From NCBI RefSeq assembly GCF_041770905.1, contig NZ_JBEUWX010000002.1, positions 930,001-994,000 on the forward strand: a DNA stretch of 64,000 bases, given 5' to 3'. The position numbers were made by a program, and so were the translations under genes. Positions 7,868 through 16,209 of the stretch are shown here, piece after piece. Each line of letters begins with the position of its first letter. Positions within the stretch are counted from its first letter, which is position 1. The DNA comes from Propionivibrio hellwigii (GTDB lineage: Bacteria; Pseudomonadota; Gammaproteobacteria; Burkholderiales; Rhodocyclaceae). Under the pieces are notes generated by a model. It saw nothing but the letters and a program-made list of their open reading frames with translations, was not told the origin of the DNA and did not search any database.

Positions 7868-10085
7868 CTAGCAGTCTGGTGGACTACTCACTGCCCGCCT
7901 CGAAGCCGGCGCCCTCAGCGCCCGGGAAAGGCTCGAACAGCACGCCCAACCCCCGCAGCACACACGCCCCGAAGCCTCGCCCGGCGTCCTGCCGCCGCAG
8001 CGCGGCATCCCCACCCTCGAAGACCCCTGGGGACTTCTTCCCGCCGACATCGACGCGCCGCTTGTCCCCCCGCCGGGGCACACCCTGCTCACCCGCTACG
8101 AACGCGATCACGCCGGGCATCTTCTCGCCAAACAAGTCGCCGGCCACATCCTGCTCGCCGACGGGCGCGCCGTACCCCAGCACAAAAGCACCCGCTACGC
8201 CTACGATGTCGCCGGACGGCTGATCGAAGCGACCAATGACGAAGGCGCTCGCATCACCTTAGCTTACGACCCGCTCGGCCGCCTGATCCGGGAAGAGCGC
8301 CACGGCGAGGGGGATGCCGCTATCTTGCATCACGCCTATGACGCCCTCGGCAACCGCATCGCCACCACCCTGCCGGACGGGCGCAACCTGCGCTGGCTCT
8401 ACTACGGCTCCGGCCACCTACACCAGATCAGTCTGGACGGTCACCCTGTCTGCGACATCGAACGCGACGCCCTGCACCGGGAAATCACCCGCAGCCAGGG
8501 GGCGCTCACCCGTCGCACCACGTACGATGCCCTCGGCCGGCCGGTCGAACAGGCCGCTTATCGTACCTATCGTACCCATCCCGGCGCCGATCCGCTTTCC
8601 GGCGCAATGTCCGCCTCCCCGCTTTCTGCCGCACGGCGCGGGGCGCATCCGCAGACTTCGCCCGACCCCCGGGCCGGCGCCTCATTCCCGGGTGAGCTTC
8701 CCGACCCGCACGCCGGCGACGAAGTGCTCGGCCGCCGCTATGCCTACGATGCGGCCGGCAACCTCACCGGCATCGACGATCTCATCGCCGGCCCCACCCG
8801 CTACGCCTACGATGCGCTCGGCCGCTTAATCCGCGCGACGACCGGCGCCCTGGAAGAACGCTTTGCCTTTGACCCGGCGCATAACCTCATGCCGGTCAAG
8901 GCGCTGCCAGGCAGCGCTCCGCAATCCCCCGACAATACCGGGCTGCAGGGCAGCGCCTCCGAGTCCCTTGTAAATACCGGGCTGGCGCTCGATCCTTCCG
9001 CAACGCCCAGCCATACCGGCGCAGATAACCGGCCGCAATCCCGCATCGATCAAGGGATTGCGGATACCCCCTCGGAAACCCCCGACAACAGTGGGCTGGC
9101 GGGCAGCCTCTCCGCAAACGCCCAATCCATGCCGGCTACAGGACAGGGCATCCTCCGTAACAACCGCCTGGAAGTCTTTGGCGACATCCGTTACCGCTAC
9201 GACACCCACGGCAACCTCATTGAAAAGAGGATCGCCAAACACACGCATATCCGTCTTGTCTGGGATGTTGAACACCAGCTGCAGGAAGCCATCGTCACCC
9301 GCACCCTCCGCGGCCGCACGCAGACCACCCGCACCCGCTACCGGTACGATGCCTTCGGCCGGCGTTTGGATAAATGCACGGTCCATGTTCAAGACCGGCA
9401 AAAGTCGGGCCGGCAAAGCCCAAGCCAACGAACTCCAAGCCGGACGCGCTACGACTGGGACGGTAACCGCCTGCTCTCGGAGCACCGCCGGGGCAGAAGC
9501 ATTCTCTATCTCTACGAAGCCGATAGCTTTGCCCCGCTGGCGCAGGTGGTTGATACGACTAAAGCCGGCGTCAATACCGCATTACCGGATAGCGCCCTTG
9601 AACCCCCCGACAACACTGGGCTGGCGGGCAGCCTCTCCGCAAACGCCCGATCCACGCGGGCTACAGGGCAGGGACAAAAAGAGACCGGGGCGACCAATGA
9701 AGCTGAAAGGGACGCCGGCTTCATGTCTTTCTCCGAAAGAGATGCGCAGGCAAACGACAGGGACGATGAAGAAAACGCCGAAGACGATGCCGACCTGAAC
9801 TGGAATCCGCGTCAGGCGAGAGAAGCCTTTATGCAGGGATTGCTGCGCGAGAAGCGCGCTATTTCCCTGCAAATGAAAACGGCCGCACTGCCCCAGCCAC
9901 CGCGTCCCAACTTCGCTTTTACGCCGGAAGATGATGACGCGCCGAAGACATGGAAAGTCCTTTACTATCACACTGACCAGATCGGTACGCCAAGGGAACT
10001 CACGGATGAGGACGGTAATATCGTCTGGCAGAAATATGCTATATTCAAAAGCATACATATATTGTATTCAGACATTAAGGGATAA
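7776..10085 (+). pseudogene. Rhs pseudogene: nonsense codon after leader and no toxin tip
   Basis: The GTG leader at 7776 matches that of the Rhs at 1805, but codon 32 is TAG (7869-7871) where the other copy has GAG. After it the same frame continues through about 240 bases of genuine Rhs sequence (for example TARLEAGALSAR and TLLTRYERDHAGH) that is deleted from the other copy. The rest encodes YD repeats, a linker with more 13-residue units and the core up to GTPRELTDEDGNIVWQ, where homology stops at about 10030. A short unrelated tail leads to a stop at 10083-10085. There is no toxin. The first usable start after the TAG is TTG 8325. Confidence 0.75.
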
Positions 10086-10106
10086 TAATATTATTAGTGC
10101 CCTTAA
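10035..10106. other. Two inverted repeats at the Rhs/hcp junction
   Basis: Arms TATGCT/AGCATA lie at 10035-10040 and 10050-10055, and arms TTAAGGG/CCCTTAA at 10075-10081 and 10100-10106 enclose a further AT-rich palindrome. They lie between the truncated Rhs and hcp. There is no U-tract, so they are not clear terminators; they could be an operator or a junction scar. Confidence 0.4.
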
Positions 10107-10142
10107 ATAATATGTTTTTCTCACCACTCACAGGAGAGCACA

Positions 10143-10631
10143 ATGGCCTCATTGCAGGATTTTTATGTAAAGATTGAAGGTATTGAAGGTGAGTCGAAGG
10201 ACTCCAAGCACAAGGGCTGGATAGACGTACTGTCGTTCAGCTACGGTGTCTCGCAATCCAGTTCTTCTTTTACTGGAGGCGGATCAGGTGTAGGCAAGGC
10301 AAGTTTCGATGCCCTGGTTTTCGAACACTATGCCGACAAAGCCACGCCGAACCTGATGCAATACTGTGCGTCCGGCAAGCACGTTGGCGAAGTCAAGCTC
10401 GAAGCGGCCAAGGTGGGTGACGGCTCCCAAGTCTATTTCACCATTACGCTGTCCGATGCCATTATCACCCATGCCGGTCCTTCCGGTTCTACGGAGGATG
10501 CCCGTGTTAAGGAAACGGTTGGCATCTCCTACGCCAAGATCAAGGTTGAGGTCAAGGAACAAAACGCCAACGGCTCCCTCGGCGCTGCCGTCACCGGCGC
10601 ATGGGATGTCAAACAGAATCAGAAGGCTTGA
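10143..10631 (+). CDS. hcp: Hcp (TssD), T6SS inner tube protein
   Basis: 162 residues. It begins MASLQDFYVKIEGIEGES and carries the Hcp pattern GWIDVLSFSYGVSQ, then FTGGGSGVGKASFDALVF and DKATPNLMQYCASGKH. Hcp forms hexameric rings that stack into the tube inside the contractile sheath, and the ring lumen can hold small effectors. A strong Shine-Dalgarno (AGGAG) precedes the ATG by seven bases. It heads a run of plus-strand T6SS genes and is followed by a long intercistronic hairpin, which may let hcp be made in excess over downstream genes (inference). The small amidase encoded next is a plausible Hcp-lumen cargo. Confidence 0.95.
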   Translation: MASLQDFYVKIEGIEGESKDSKHKGWIDVLSFSYGVSQSSSSFTGGGSGVGKASFDALVFEHYADKATPNLMQYCASGKHVGEVKLEAAKVGDGSQVYFTITLSDAIITHAGPSGSTEDARVKETVGISYAKIKVEVKEQNANGSLGAAVTGAWDVKQNQKA

Positions 10632-10667
10632 TCGCTTAAATACAGAGACTTGTCAAGCTCTATATAG

Positions 10668-10706
10668 TAGCCCAGGCGCTCATACCGACGGTATGGCACT
10701 GGGCTA
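10668..10706 (+). other. Strong intercistronic hairpin after hcp
   Basis: TAGCCCAG at 10668-10675 pairs with CTGGGCTA at 10699-10706, and an inner CATACCG/GGTATG extends the stem. No run of T follows, so it is more likely an mRNA 3'-end stabiliser or partial attenuator than a full terminator. It sits between hcp and the amidase gene. Confidence 0.55.
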
Positions 10707-10727
10707 TCCCATAATTAGGAGAGAGAA

Positions 10728-11090
10728 ATGGCATACATCGCGGACATCGACGCTGTAAGACGCCAGGCCAATGGTCAGAACTATTTCGGCGAATCGCAGG
10801 AATGTGTGGCTGCTGTCAAGTATTTTTGTGCAGCTCCACAGACAGCGCTCTGGCGCAAAGGGGCGCAGGTGAAGAACAACCTAAGAGTCAGTCCTGGTAC
10901 GGCCATCGCCACTTTCGACAACAATGACCGGTACAAGGGCCATGCCGCAATCTACGCAGGACAGGACGGCGTCGGGCTACAGGTTTACGACCAATGGAGC
11001 GGCTACGAATTTCAGCCCCGTATCATTCGCTTTCGTGGTGGGAGGGGCTACGCTTCTAACGATGGAGATCAGTTCTATGTCGTGGAATAA
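10728..11090 (+). CDS. BPSL0067-family (Tae2-like) peptidoglycan amidase effector
   Basis: 120 residues. The pattern YFGESQECVAAVKYF, then LWRKGAQVK, GTAIATFDNN, YKGHAAIYAG and VYDQWSG matches the BPSL0067 family, related to Tae2 amidases of the NlpC/P60 cysteine-peptidase fold. The candidate nucleophile is Cys26 and the candidate general base His72. Such effectors cut peptide cross-links in the target's periplasm (family knowledge). No signal peptide, as expected for a T6SS cargo. AGGAGAG precedes the ATG. The gene lies directly after hcp and overlaps its likely immunity gene, so delivery through the Hcp tube is plausible. Confidence 0.85.
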   Translation: MAYIADIDAVRRQANGQNYFGESQECVAAVKYFCAAPQTALWRKGAQVKNNLRVSPGTAIATFDNNDRYKGHAAIYAGQDGVGLQVYDQWSGYEFQPRIIRFRGGRGYASNDGDQFYVVE

Positions 11091-11466
11091 ACTCACTCTG
11101 GCAGCAATATGCTGTCACGCCATCCTCTCAATAAGCGCAGCGCAGGCTGTGCAAGCGGCGGAACCCCGAAACCCACCCCCGCTGCTCTATCAATGCCCTG
11201 CCCAGTTGCAGCTTGACGATCATTCTTACGCTTTGAGCGGTGCTAATGTCTTCGACGGGCCTATAGAAGATCGCGTCGCGCTTGTGCCGGAGCCAGCACC
11301 GGATGTGCCGAAACGCTCCATCTGGAAGCACGAGGCAGACCAGCGCACGCTGCATGTCAAATGTCGCTACCAGGGTGTTGCGCACTACATCGTTCTGGAA
11401 GCGAAGAACGCCCGCCAATGCACTGCACATACTGCGAATTCCGTTGTGCGCGTTGAGTGTGAATGA
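11077..11466 (+). CDS. STY0300-family periplasmic immunity protein for the amidase
   Basis: 129 residues from the ATG at 11077, overlapping the amidase gene by 14 bases; an ATG at 11062 would add five residues. The start gives a good signal peptide (NKLTLAAICCHAIL, then AQAVQA). The mature part has the STY0300 layout: a YQCPAQL opening, a tryptophan in KRSIWKHE, CRYQGV and a final CTA/VECE pair, giving paired cysteines for disulfides. A periplasmic location fits protection against a peptidoglycan amidase. The role follows from family and gene pairing. Confidence 0.75.
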   Translation: MSWNKLTLAAICCHAILSISAAQAVQAAEPRNPPPLLYQCPAQLQLDDHSYALSGANVFDGPIEDRVALVPEPAPDVPKRSIWKHEADQRTLHVKCRYQGVAHYIVLEAKNARQCTAHTANSVVRVECE

Positions 11467-11537
11467 ATGCTTCAATTTCTGAGTTGCTACAAACCTTGAC
11501 TTAGGGAATTTTTCACTTGAAATCGAAGAGCGTTTCT

Positions 11538-12119
11538 ATGAATAACACCTATAAAATAACACTGTGTGCCATCGCTCTTTGTATACTGCCAATACTGAGT
11601 TTTGCCGAGGAGCTTCGCATCAATATTCCTGACTCTTCGAATATGCATCTCTATGCGCCCGATAGTTATATCAGTCTCGTGAGCTTCGAGGGACGAGCAG
11701 AAATGGAAGGTACTTTGCTGGCTGTTTCCCGAAGTAACACGATAGATGACGAAACCCAGTGGTGCGTTGGCCTGTTCTTCAAGCCCAAGGCGTCTGCACA
11801 AAATGTGCTTCCGCAGGTGCGCTTCAAGGGTGAGCGCAGTAATCCGGGCGCTCCGCTCATTGAACTCAACATGTTCCAAAAAGCGCAGATCAAGAGCGAT
11901 ATCGAAACCATTTTTGGCGCAGAAATTGCGTCGAAAATGGGCAAAGAGCCTGTCGAAGTTGCGGCTCAAGGGTACCTGACGCTGGAATTCTTCCGAACAG
12001 GTATTGAATGTGATCGTCGTTACTACTATGCACGCCTCGTTGCATTTGAAAAAAAGCTGCAACTGCAGCAATCCCGTGCGCGTGATTTAGCGCAAAAGGT
12101 ATCGATAGGCTGCTCGTGA
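11538..12119 (+). CDS. Secreted protein of unknown function in the immunity cluster
   Basis: 193 residues from the ATG at 11538; a TTG at 11517 would add seven and spoil the signal peptide. The N-terminus has a hydrophobic stretch (ITLCAIALCILPILSFA) and probable cleavage before EELRIN. The mature protein has few cysteines and mixed charge, with no motif I recognise. It lies between an STY0300 immunity gene and a Tai4 gene, both periplasmic immunity proteins, so it may be a third immunity protein whose toxin is elsewhere or lost (inference). Confidence 0.5.
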   Translation: MNNTYKITLCAIALCILPILSFAEELRINIPDSSNMHLYAPDSYISLVSFEGRAEMEGTLLAVSRSNTIDDETQWCVGLFFKPKASAQNVLPQVRFKGERSNPGAPLIELNMFQKAQIKSDIETIFGAEIASKMGKEPVEVAAQGYLTLEFFRTGIECDRRYYYARLVAFEKKLQLQQSRARDLAQKVSIGCS

Positions 12120-12200
12120 GTTCCGCGTTGGCCTGACAAGTTAGAATGGAACCGTCTGCGCAGATAGTTGCTACTTTCCCGAATCAACCGAGGCTCTCCT

Positions 12201-12599
12201 ATGGTGCCTAGAATAATTTTCCCTATTTTCCTCTGTCTGGCATCCTTTGTTGTACATGCACAGCCTCGGGCACAGTACACCCCGGACGAGTATCTCAAGA
12301 ACTTCGCCTTGAGCACCTGCCTGGCCAAGGGCTTTCCCGAAAGCGACCTGGCACTCGACGCCAAGGCCGCAGCGGGCAGCTATGTCGAACTCGGCGCTTA
12401 CGATGCCGAGGCTTACATGGAGTCCCTTCAAATCGTTGATCAATTCCTGGCCCGGACATACAAAAGCAAAAACAGCGACACGCCGCTGACGGTCATGAAG
12501 TGCATCGACCTCTACCACAGTGCTGAACTCCAGTCACTGGCAGCTAGGTACCGCGCTGCCGACCTTGGTCAGCATCAATCATCAGCTAACAAGAAGTAG
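12201..12599 (+). CDS. tai4: Tai4-family amidase immunity protein (orphan)
   Basis: 132 residues from the ATG at 12201, with a signal peptide (IIFPIFLCLASFVVHA). The mature part has the Tai4 pattern: YLKNFALSTCLAKGF, AAAGSYVELGAYDAEAY, then VMKCIDLYHSAELQSL. Two cysteines (TCL and KCI) are placed as in the family and could form the conserved disulfide. Tai4 binds and blocks Tae4 amidase in the periplasm. No Tae4 gene is visible nearby, so this looks like an orphan immunity gene kept against kin or competitors. Confidence 0.8.
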   Translation: MVPRIIFPIFLCLASFVVHAQPRAQYTPDEYLKNFALSTCLAKGFPESDLALDAKAAAGSYVELGAYDAEAYMESLQIVDQFLARTYKSKNSDTPLTVMKCIDLYHSAELQSLAARYRAADLGQHQSSANKK

Positions 12600-12640
12600 G
12601 CTGCCAAACACCGCCACTGTTAACGATAAGGGAGGAAACC

Positions 12641-14007
12641 ATGAACCGACTACTGACATCGCATCTGGGGGGAGAGGGAAAGCTCAAAGCGGTCTGGCTA
12701 GAAGGGACAGAAGCGCTCAGCACCCTCTACCGGATCCGCGTCCGGCTCATCAGCGAAGACGGCCAGATCGACTGCCAGAAACTGTTGGGGGAAGCGGGCA
12801 GTGTAGAACTACTCGCTGCGGGGGGCGCCAAACGCTACTTCAGCGGCCAGATTGTCCGCATGGGCGCCTTGGGCAAAGCCGGGCGCTACTACCGCTACGA
12901 AGCGCATCTATCCCCCAAACTCTGGCATGCCGGACGCACCAGCGACTTTCGCATCTGGCAAAACCTCACCGTCAAGGAAATTGCCGAAGAGCTCCTTGGC
13001 AAACACGCCATCCGCCACGACTGGCGCACCAAAAACGCGCTCAAACGCTGGGAATACAAAGTCCAGTACGGCGAAACCGACCTTGAATTCCTCGAACGGC
13101 TACTTGCCCACGAAGGTCTCTACTACTGGTTCGAACACAAAAAGGGCGGCGAGAGACTCATCATTGCCGACCACTTCACCACCCCGGACACCTACCCTGG
13201 CTACGAAAACGTCCTCTACTGCCCGCCGGACGAAGCGCGCGAAGACGAAGATCACTACTGGGACTGGAACCTCTCCCGCCGCCCTGAACCGGGGCGCTAC
13301 ACCCAGGGCGACTACGACTTCAAAAAACCGGCCAAAGACCTCACCACCGGCCATAGCGACCCGCGCGGCCACCTCTTTGACCAATACGAAAGATACGCCT
13401 ACCCTGGCAACTACACCGACCCGGGAGAGGGCGAGCAGTACGCCATCGCTCGACTGGAAGCCCTGCAAGCCGGGCAGGATCTCATCACCCTCACCGGCAA
13501 AGTACGCGGCGCCCTGCCCGGCTACCGCTTCACCCTAAGGAACCACCCGCGGGAAGAACAAAACCGCGAACTACTCGTCGTCCGCGCCGACTACCGGGCC
13601 ACTGACAACGATTACGAGGCCTGGGGGGAACGGGAAGAAGCCGGCTACCAGGTCATCGTCAAGGCCCAGCCGGCCGACAAAGGCTACCGGCCGCTGGCGC
13701 GGAGCGGCCCGCGCGCCCGCGGGCCGGAGACCGCTGTCGTTGTCGGCCCGGCCGGAGAAGAAATCCATACCGACGAATACGGCCGGGTCAAGGTGCATTT
13801 CCACTGGGATCGTTACGGCAAGAAAGACGGCAGCGACTCCTGCTGGATCCGGGTAGCCAGTCCCTGGGCGGGGAGCAACTTCGGCGGCATCCACATCCCG
13901 CGCATCGGCCAGGAAGTCATTGTCGATTACGAATACGGCGACCCGGATCGTCCGCTCATTACCGGACGGGTCTATAACGCCGCTCAAATGCCTCCGTGGG
14001 AATTGCC
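12641..14007 (+). repeat. Long direct repeat within vgrG genes, copy 1
   Basis: Almost identical to 22003-23369, from the start codon to the end of the gp27/gp5 part. The genes then switch abruptly to unrelated C-terminal sequence. The upstream regions differ, so the repeat begins at the ATG. Confidence 0.85.
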
Positions 14008-14866
14008 GGCCAACAAGACCCAATCGGGCTTTCTCACCCGCTCGAGCAAAGGCGGCGCGCCCGGAGAAGGACTGCGTGACGGCGCCGGCGCGGCCAACGC
14101 CCTGCGCTTTGAAGACAAGGCCGGCGCCGAACAACTCTGGCTGCACGCCCAGCAAGACCAGCTCACCGAAGTGGAGCGCGACGAAGACAAATGGGTGGGA
14201 CAGGATCGCAGAAAGGAGATCGACCGCGACGAGTTCAACACCATTCACCGCGACAGAACGGAAGTGGTCGATCGTAATGAAAAGATCAATGTGCATGGCT
14301 GGCGCACGGAGGAAGTCGATCTTGATGAGACCATTACCATCCATCAGAACCGGAAAGAACGCGTCGATCACAACGAGACCATTTCTATCGGCGATAACCG
14401 CAACGAGAATGTCGGGAAGAATGAACGGGTCGAGATTGGCATTGATCAGTCGCTCAAGGTTGGCAAAAACCGAGACAAGACTGTCGTCAAGCACGAGAAG
14501 GACAAAATCGGCAAGAACTGGTCAATCAAGGTCGGTCGTTTCAAGACCGAGACGATCGGTATGGCGTACATGCAAAACGTCGGACTGGGGAAGATGGTCA
14601 ATATCGGCGCGGCCTACAACCTTAACGTCGGCGCCATGATGCTCACCAACGTACTGCTTAGCCGTAGCGACACCGTGGGTCGGAACCAGAGTGTCAACGT
14701 CGGCCAACATTACAAGCTGACGGCCGGAGAAAGTATCACGCTGGAAGTGGGTAAATCTGTGCTGGTGATGAAGGCTGACGGTACGGTTACGGTCAATGGC
14801 AAGGAGATCGATCTGGTGGCAGACAAGCATATCGGGCTGGAAGCTAAACGTATCGATCTGAACTGA
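12641..14866 (+). CDS. vgrG: VgrG (TssI) spike protein 1
   Basis: 741 residues. The N-terminal gp27-like part runs from SHLGGEGKLKAVWLEG through YEYGDPDRPLITGRVYN, including the VgrG signature WIRVASPWAGSNFGGIHIPR near residues 405-425. The C-terminal third is a repetitive needle: degenerate repeats such as RNEKINVHG, HNETISIGDNRNE and KNERVEIG that would form the triple-stranded beta-helix. It ends VADKHIGLEAKRIDLN with no toxin domain. GGAGG precedes the ATG. The first 1367 bases are almost identical to the second vgrG at 22003. The following DUF2169 and DUF4150 genes are the typical cargo set for such a VgrG. Confidence 0.95.
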   Translation: MNRLLTSHLGGEGKLKAVWLEGTEALSTLYRIRVRLISEDGQIDCQKLLGEAGSVELLAAGGAKRYFSGQIVRMGALGKAGRYYRYEAHLSPKLWHAGRTSDFRIWQNLTVKEIAEELLGKHAIRHDWRTKNALKRWEYKVQYGETDLEFLERLLAHEGLYYWFEHKKGGERLIIADHFTTPDTYPGYENVLYCPPDEAREDEDHYWDWNLSRRPEPGRYTQGDYDFKKPAKDLTTGHSDPRGHLFDQYERYAYPGNYTDPGEGEQYAIARLEALQAGQDLITLTGKVRGALPGYRFTLRNHPREEQNRELLVVRADYRATDNDYEAWGEREEAGYQVIVKAQPADKGYRPLARSGPRARGPETAVVVGPAGEEIHTDEYGRVKVHFHWDRYGKKDGSDSCWIRVASPWAGSNFGGIHIPRIGQEVIVDYEYGDPDRPLITGRVYNAAQMPPWELPANKTQSGFLTRSSKGGAPGEGLRDGAGAANALRFEDKAGAEQLWLHAQQDQLTEVERDEDKWVGQDRRKEIDRDEFNTIHRDRTEVVDRNEKINVHGWRTEEVDLDETITIHQNRKERVDHNETISIGDNRNENVGKNERVEIGIDQSLKVGKNRDKTVVKHEKDKIGKNWSIKVGRFKTETIGMAYMQNVGLGKMVNIGAAYNLNVGAMMLTNVLLSRSDTVGRNQSVNVGQHYKLTAGESITLEVGKSVLVMKADGTVTVNGKEIDLVADKHIGLEAKRIDLN

Positions 14867-14877
14867 AAGCAAGCGCA

Positions 14878-16209
14878 GTGTCACGACCATCTCACGTTTT
14901 TCCGGCTGTCATTGCGTCAGCCCCCAACCCGGAAGTCATCAACCATACGGGCTGGCCTGCCCAATATTTCCAGCATGTCGATCCATACGGCGACATCTTT
15001 CATGTCGTGGTAGCGCGAGTGACTTACTCACTGCCAGCATTTACCGGCAAAGAAATCGGACTTCCGACACTGTTGCCGCCGGAAAAACAGACGCCTTTAT
15101 GTGAGGCCGATGAATTTGCCGGAGAAATCAACGCCAGCAGCCTCATTCAGGAAAGCGATTACGCCCCCTATAAACCCAAATGCGACGTACTGTTGGTCAA
15201 CGCAACGGCTTATAGCCCGGGCGGCAAGCCGATGGGGCGCTGGCCTGTTGGTTTCCGCTTCGGCAATGCCATCGAAAAATATCTGCAAGTTACTGGCCCG
15301 CGCTTATACAAACAGCCCTTGTCCGCGCTGGGCGGCTATGTGCTTGGCGAACCGGCCGCTTGTACCAGTGTACCCGTTTGCTATGAGCTTGCATTTGGCG
15401 GCCCTAATCTGGAAGCCGAGGCAAGCATTCTGAATGCCTATGCCGAGACCAAGGAACCGACAGAAACAGCGCAGGCGCAAGCGCGAGCTTCGCGCCAATT
15501 GATGGACGAGTTACCGGCGCGCTATCAAGCCAACCCCATTGGTTGCGGCAGAGGAATCAAATCGATTGACAGGACAAGGCAGAGTTTAGCGCGTATCAAG
15601 ACAGCCTCTGTTCCACGGCAACAACAAACACAAGGGCAAATAGAACAGAAACCTTTATTGGCCCCTCAAATTGAACAGTTCAAGAATCCTTATAGAGGTC
15701 AAAGAGACTACCCGGTAGTCGGCTTTGGTCCTATTGGTCGCTGGTGGTCGCCGCGCATGCGCCTGGCAGGAACGCACGATACACGGTGGAAACAGACACA
15801 ATGGCCCAAAAGTCCGCTTGATCATGACTACCGGTACTGGAACTGCGCCCCGGAAGACCAGCAGATCGACTATCCGCAAGGGGGCGAAGAAATCGTACTC
15901 GCTCACCTGACACGACAGTCGGCCATGGAAGGTCGAGCAGACCGGCTGATATTACCTAAACAGGATCTTCAGCTGCTTGTCCGGCTAAACGTCGGCGTAC
16001 TCATGTTTGCTCCCATGCATATTGACACGCTCATTATTGATTTTAAGGCGAACACGCTCAGCGTGGTACGCAGAGCCACGGTCAGCGCCAAAACGCAAGT
16101 TAGGCAACTTGAACTGGGGACATGGCCAGCAGGCACGGCCATGGAACTTGATGAAGCTGACCGTCAAAACGCACTGGCTCATGTACGCGAAAGAGAAGGC
16201 CGTGGCTGA
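14878..16209 (+). CDS. DUF2169 T6SS adaptor protein (copy 1)
   Basis: 443 residues from a GTG. It has the DUF2169 layout: INHTGWPAQYFQHVDPYGD, FHVVVARVTY, ESDYAPYKPKCDVLLVNATA, ANPIGCGRG, FGPIGRWWSPR and CAPEDQQIDYPQGGEEI. DUF2169 proteins couple DUF4150/PAAR-like effectors to VgrG (family knowledge). It lies between vgrG and the DUF4150 effector, overlapping the latter by 8 bases, so translation is probably coupled. The homologue at 60534-61640 aligns at its start and supports this start codon. An insert at about residues 185-260 makes it longer than that homologue. Confidence 0.85.
   Translation: MSRPSHVFPAVIASAPNPEVINHTGWPAQYFQHVDPYGDIFHVVVARVTYSLPAFTGKEIGLPTLLPPEKQTPLCEADEFAGEINASSLIQESDYAPYKPKCDVLLVNATAYSPGGKPMGRWPVGFRFGNAIEKYLQVTGPRLYKQPLSALGGYVLGEPAACTSVPVCYELAFGGPNLEAEASILNAYAETKEPTETAQAQARASRQLMDELPARYQANPIGCGRGIKSIDRTRQSLARIKTASVPRQQQTQGQIEQKPLLAPQIEQFKNPYRGQRDYPVVGFGPIGRWWSPRMRLAGTHDTRWKQTQWPKSPLDHDYRYWNCAPEDQQIDYPQGGEEIVLAHLTRQSAMEGRADRLILPKQDLQLLVRLNVGVLMFAPMHIDTLIIDFKANTLSVVRRATVSAKTQVRQLELGTWPAGTAMELDEADRQNALAHVREREGRG

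Noticed and set aside
7869..7871. Genome-wide reassignment of TAG as a sense codon, suggested by several in-frame TAGs in Rhs fragments
   Set aside because: Apparently intact genes in the window end in TAG (for example at 1741, 6080, 12599, 31331, 41811), and the affected Rhs copies also show frameshifts, deletions or missing tips. Decay explains them more simply.
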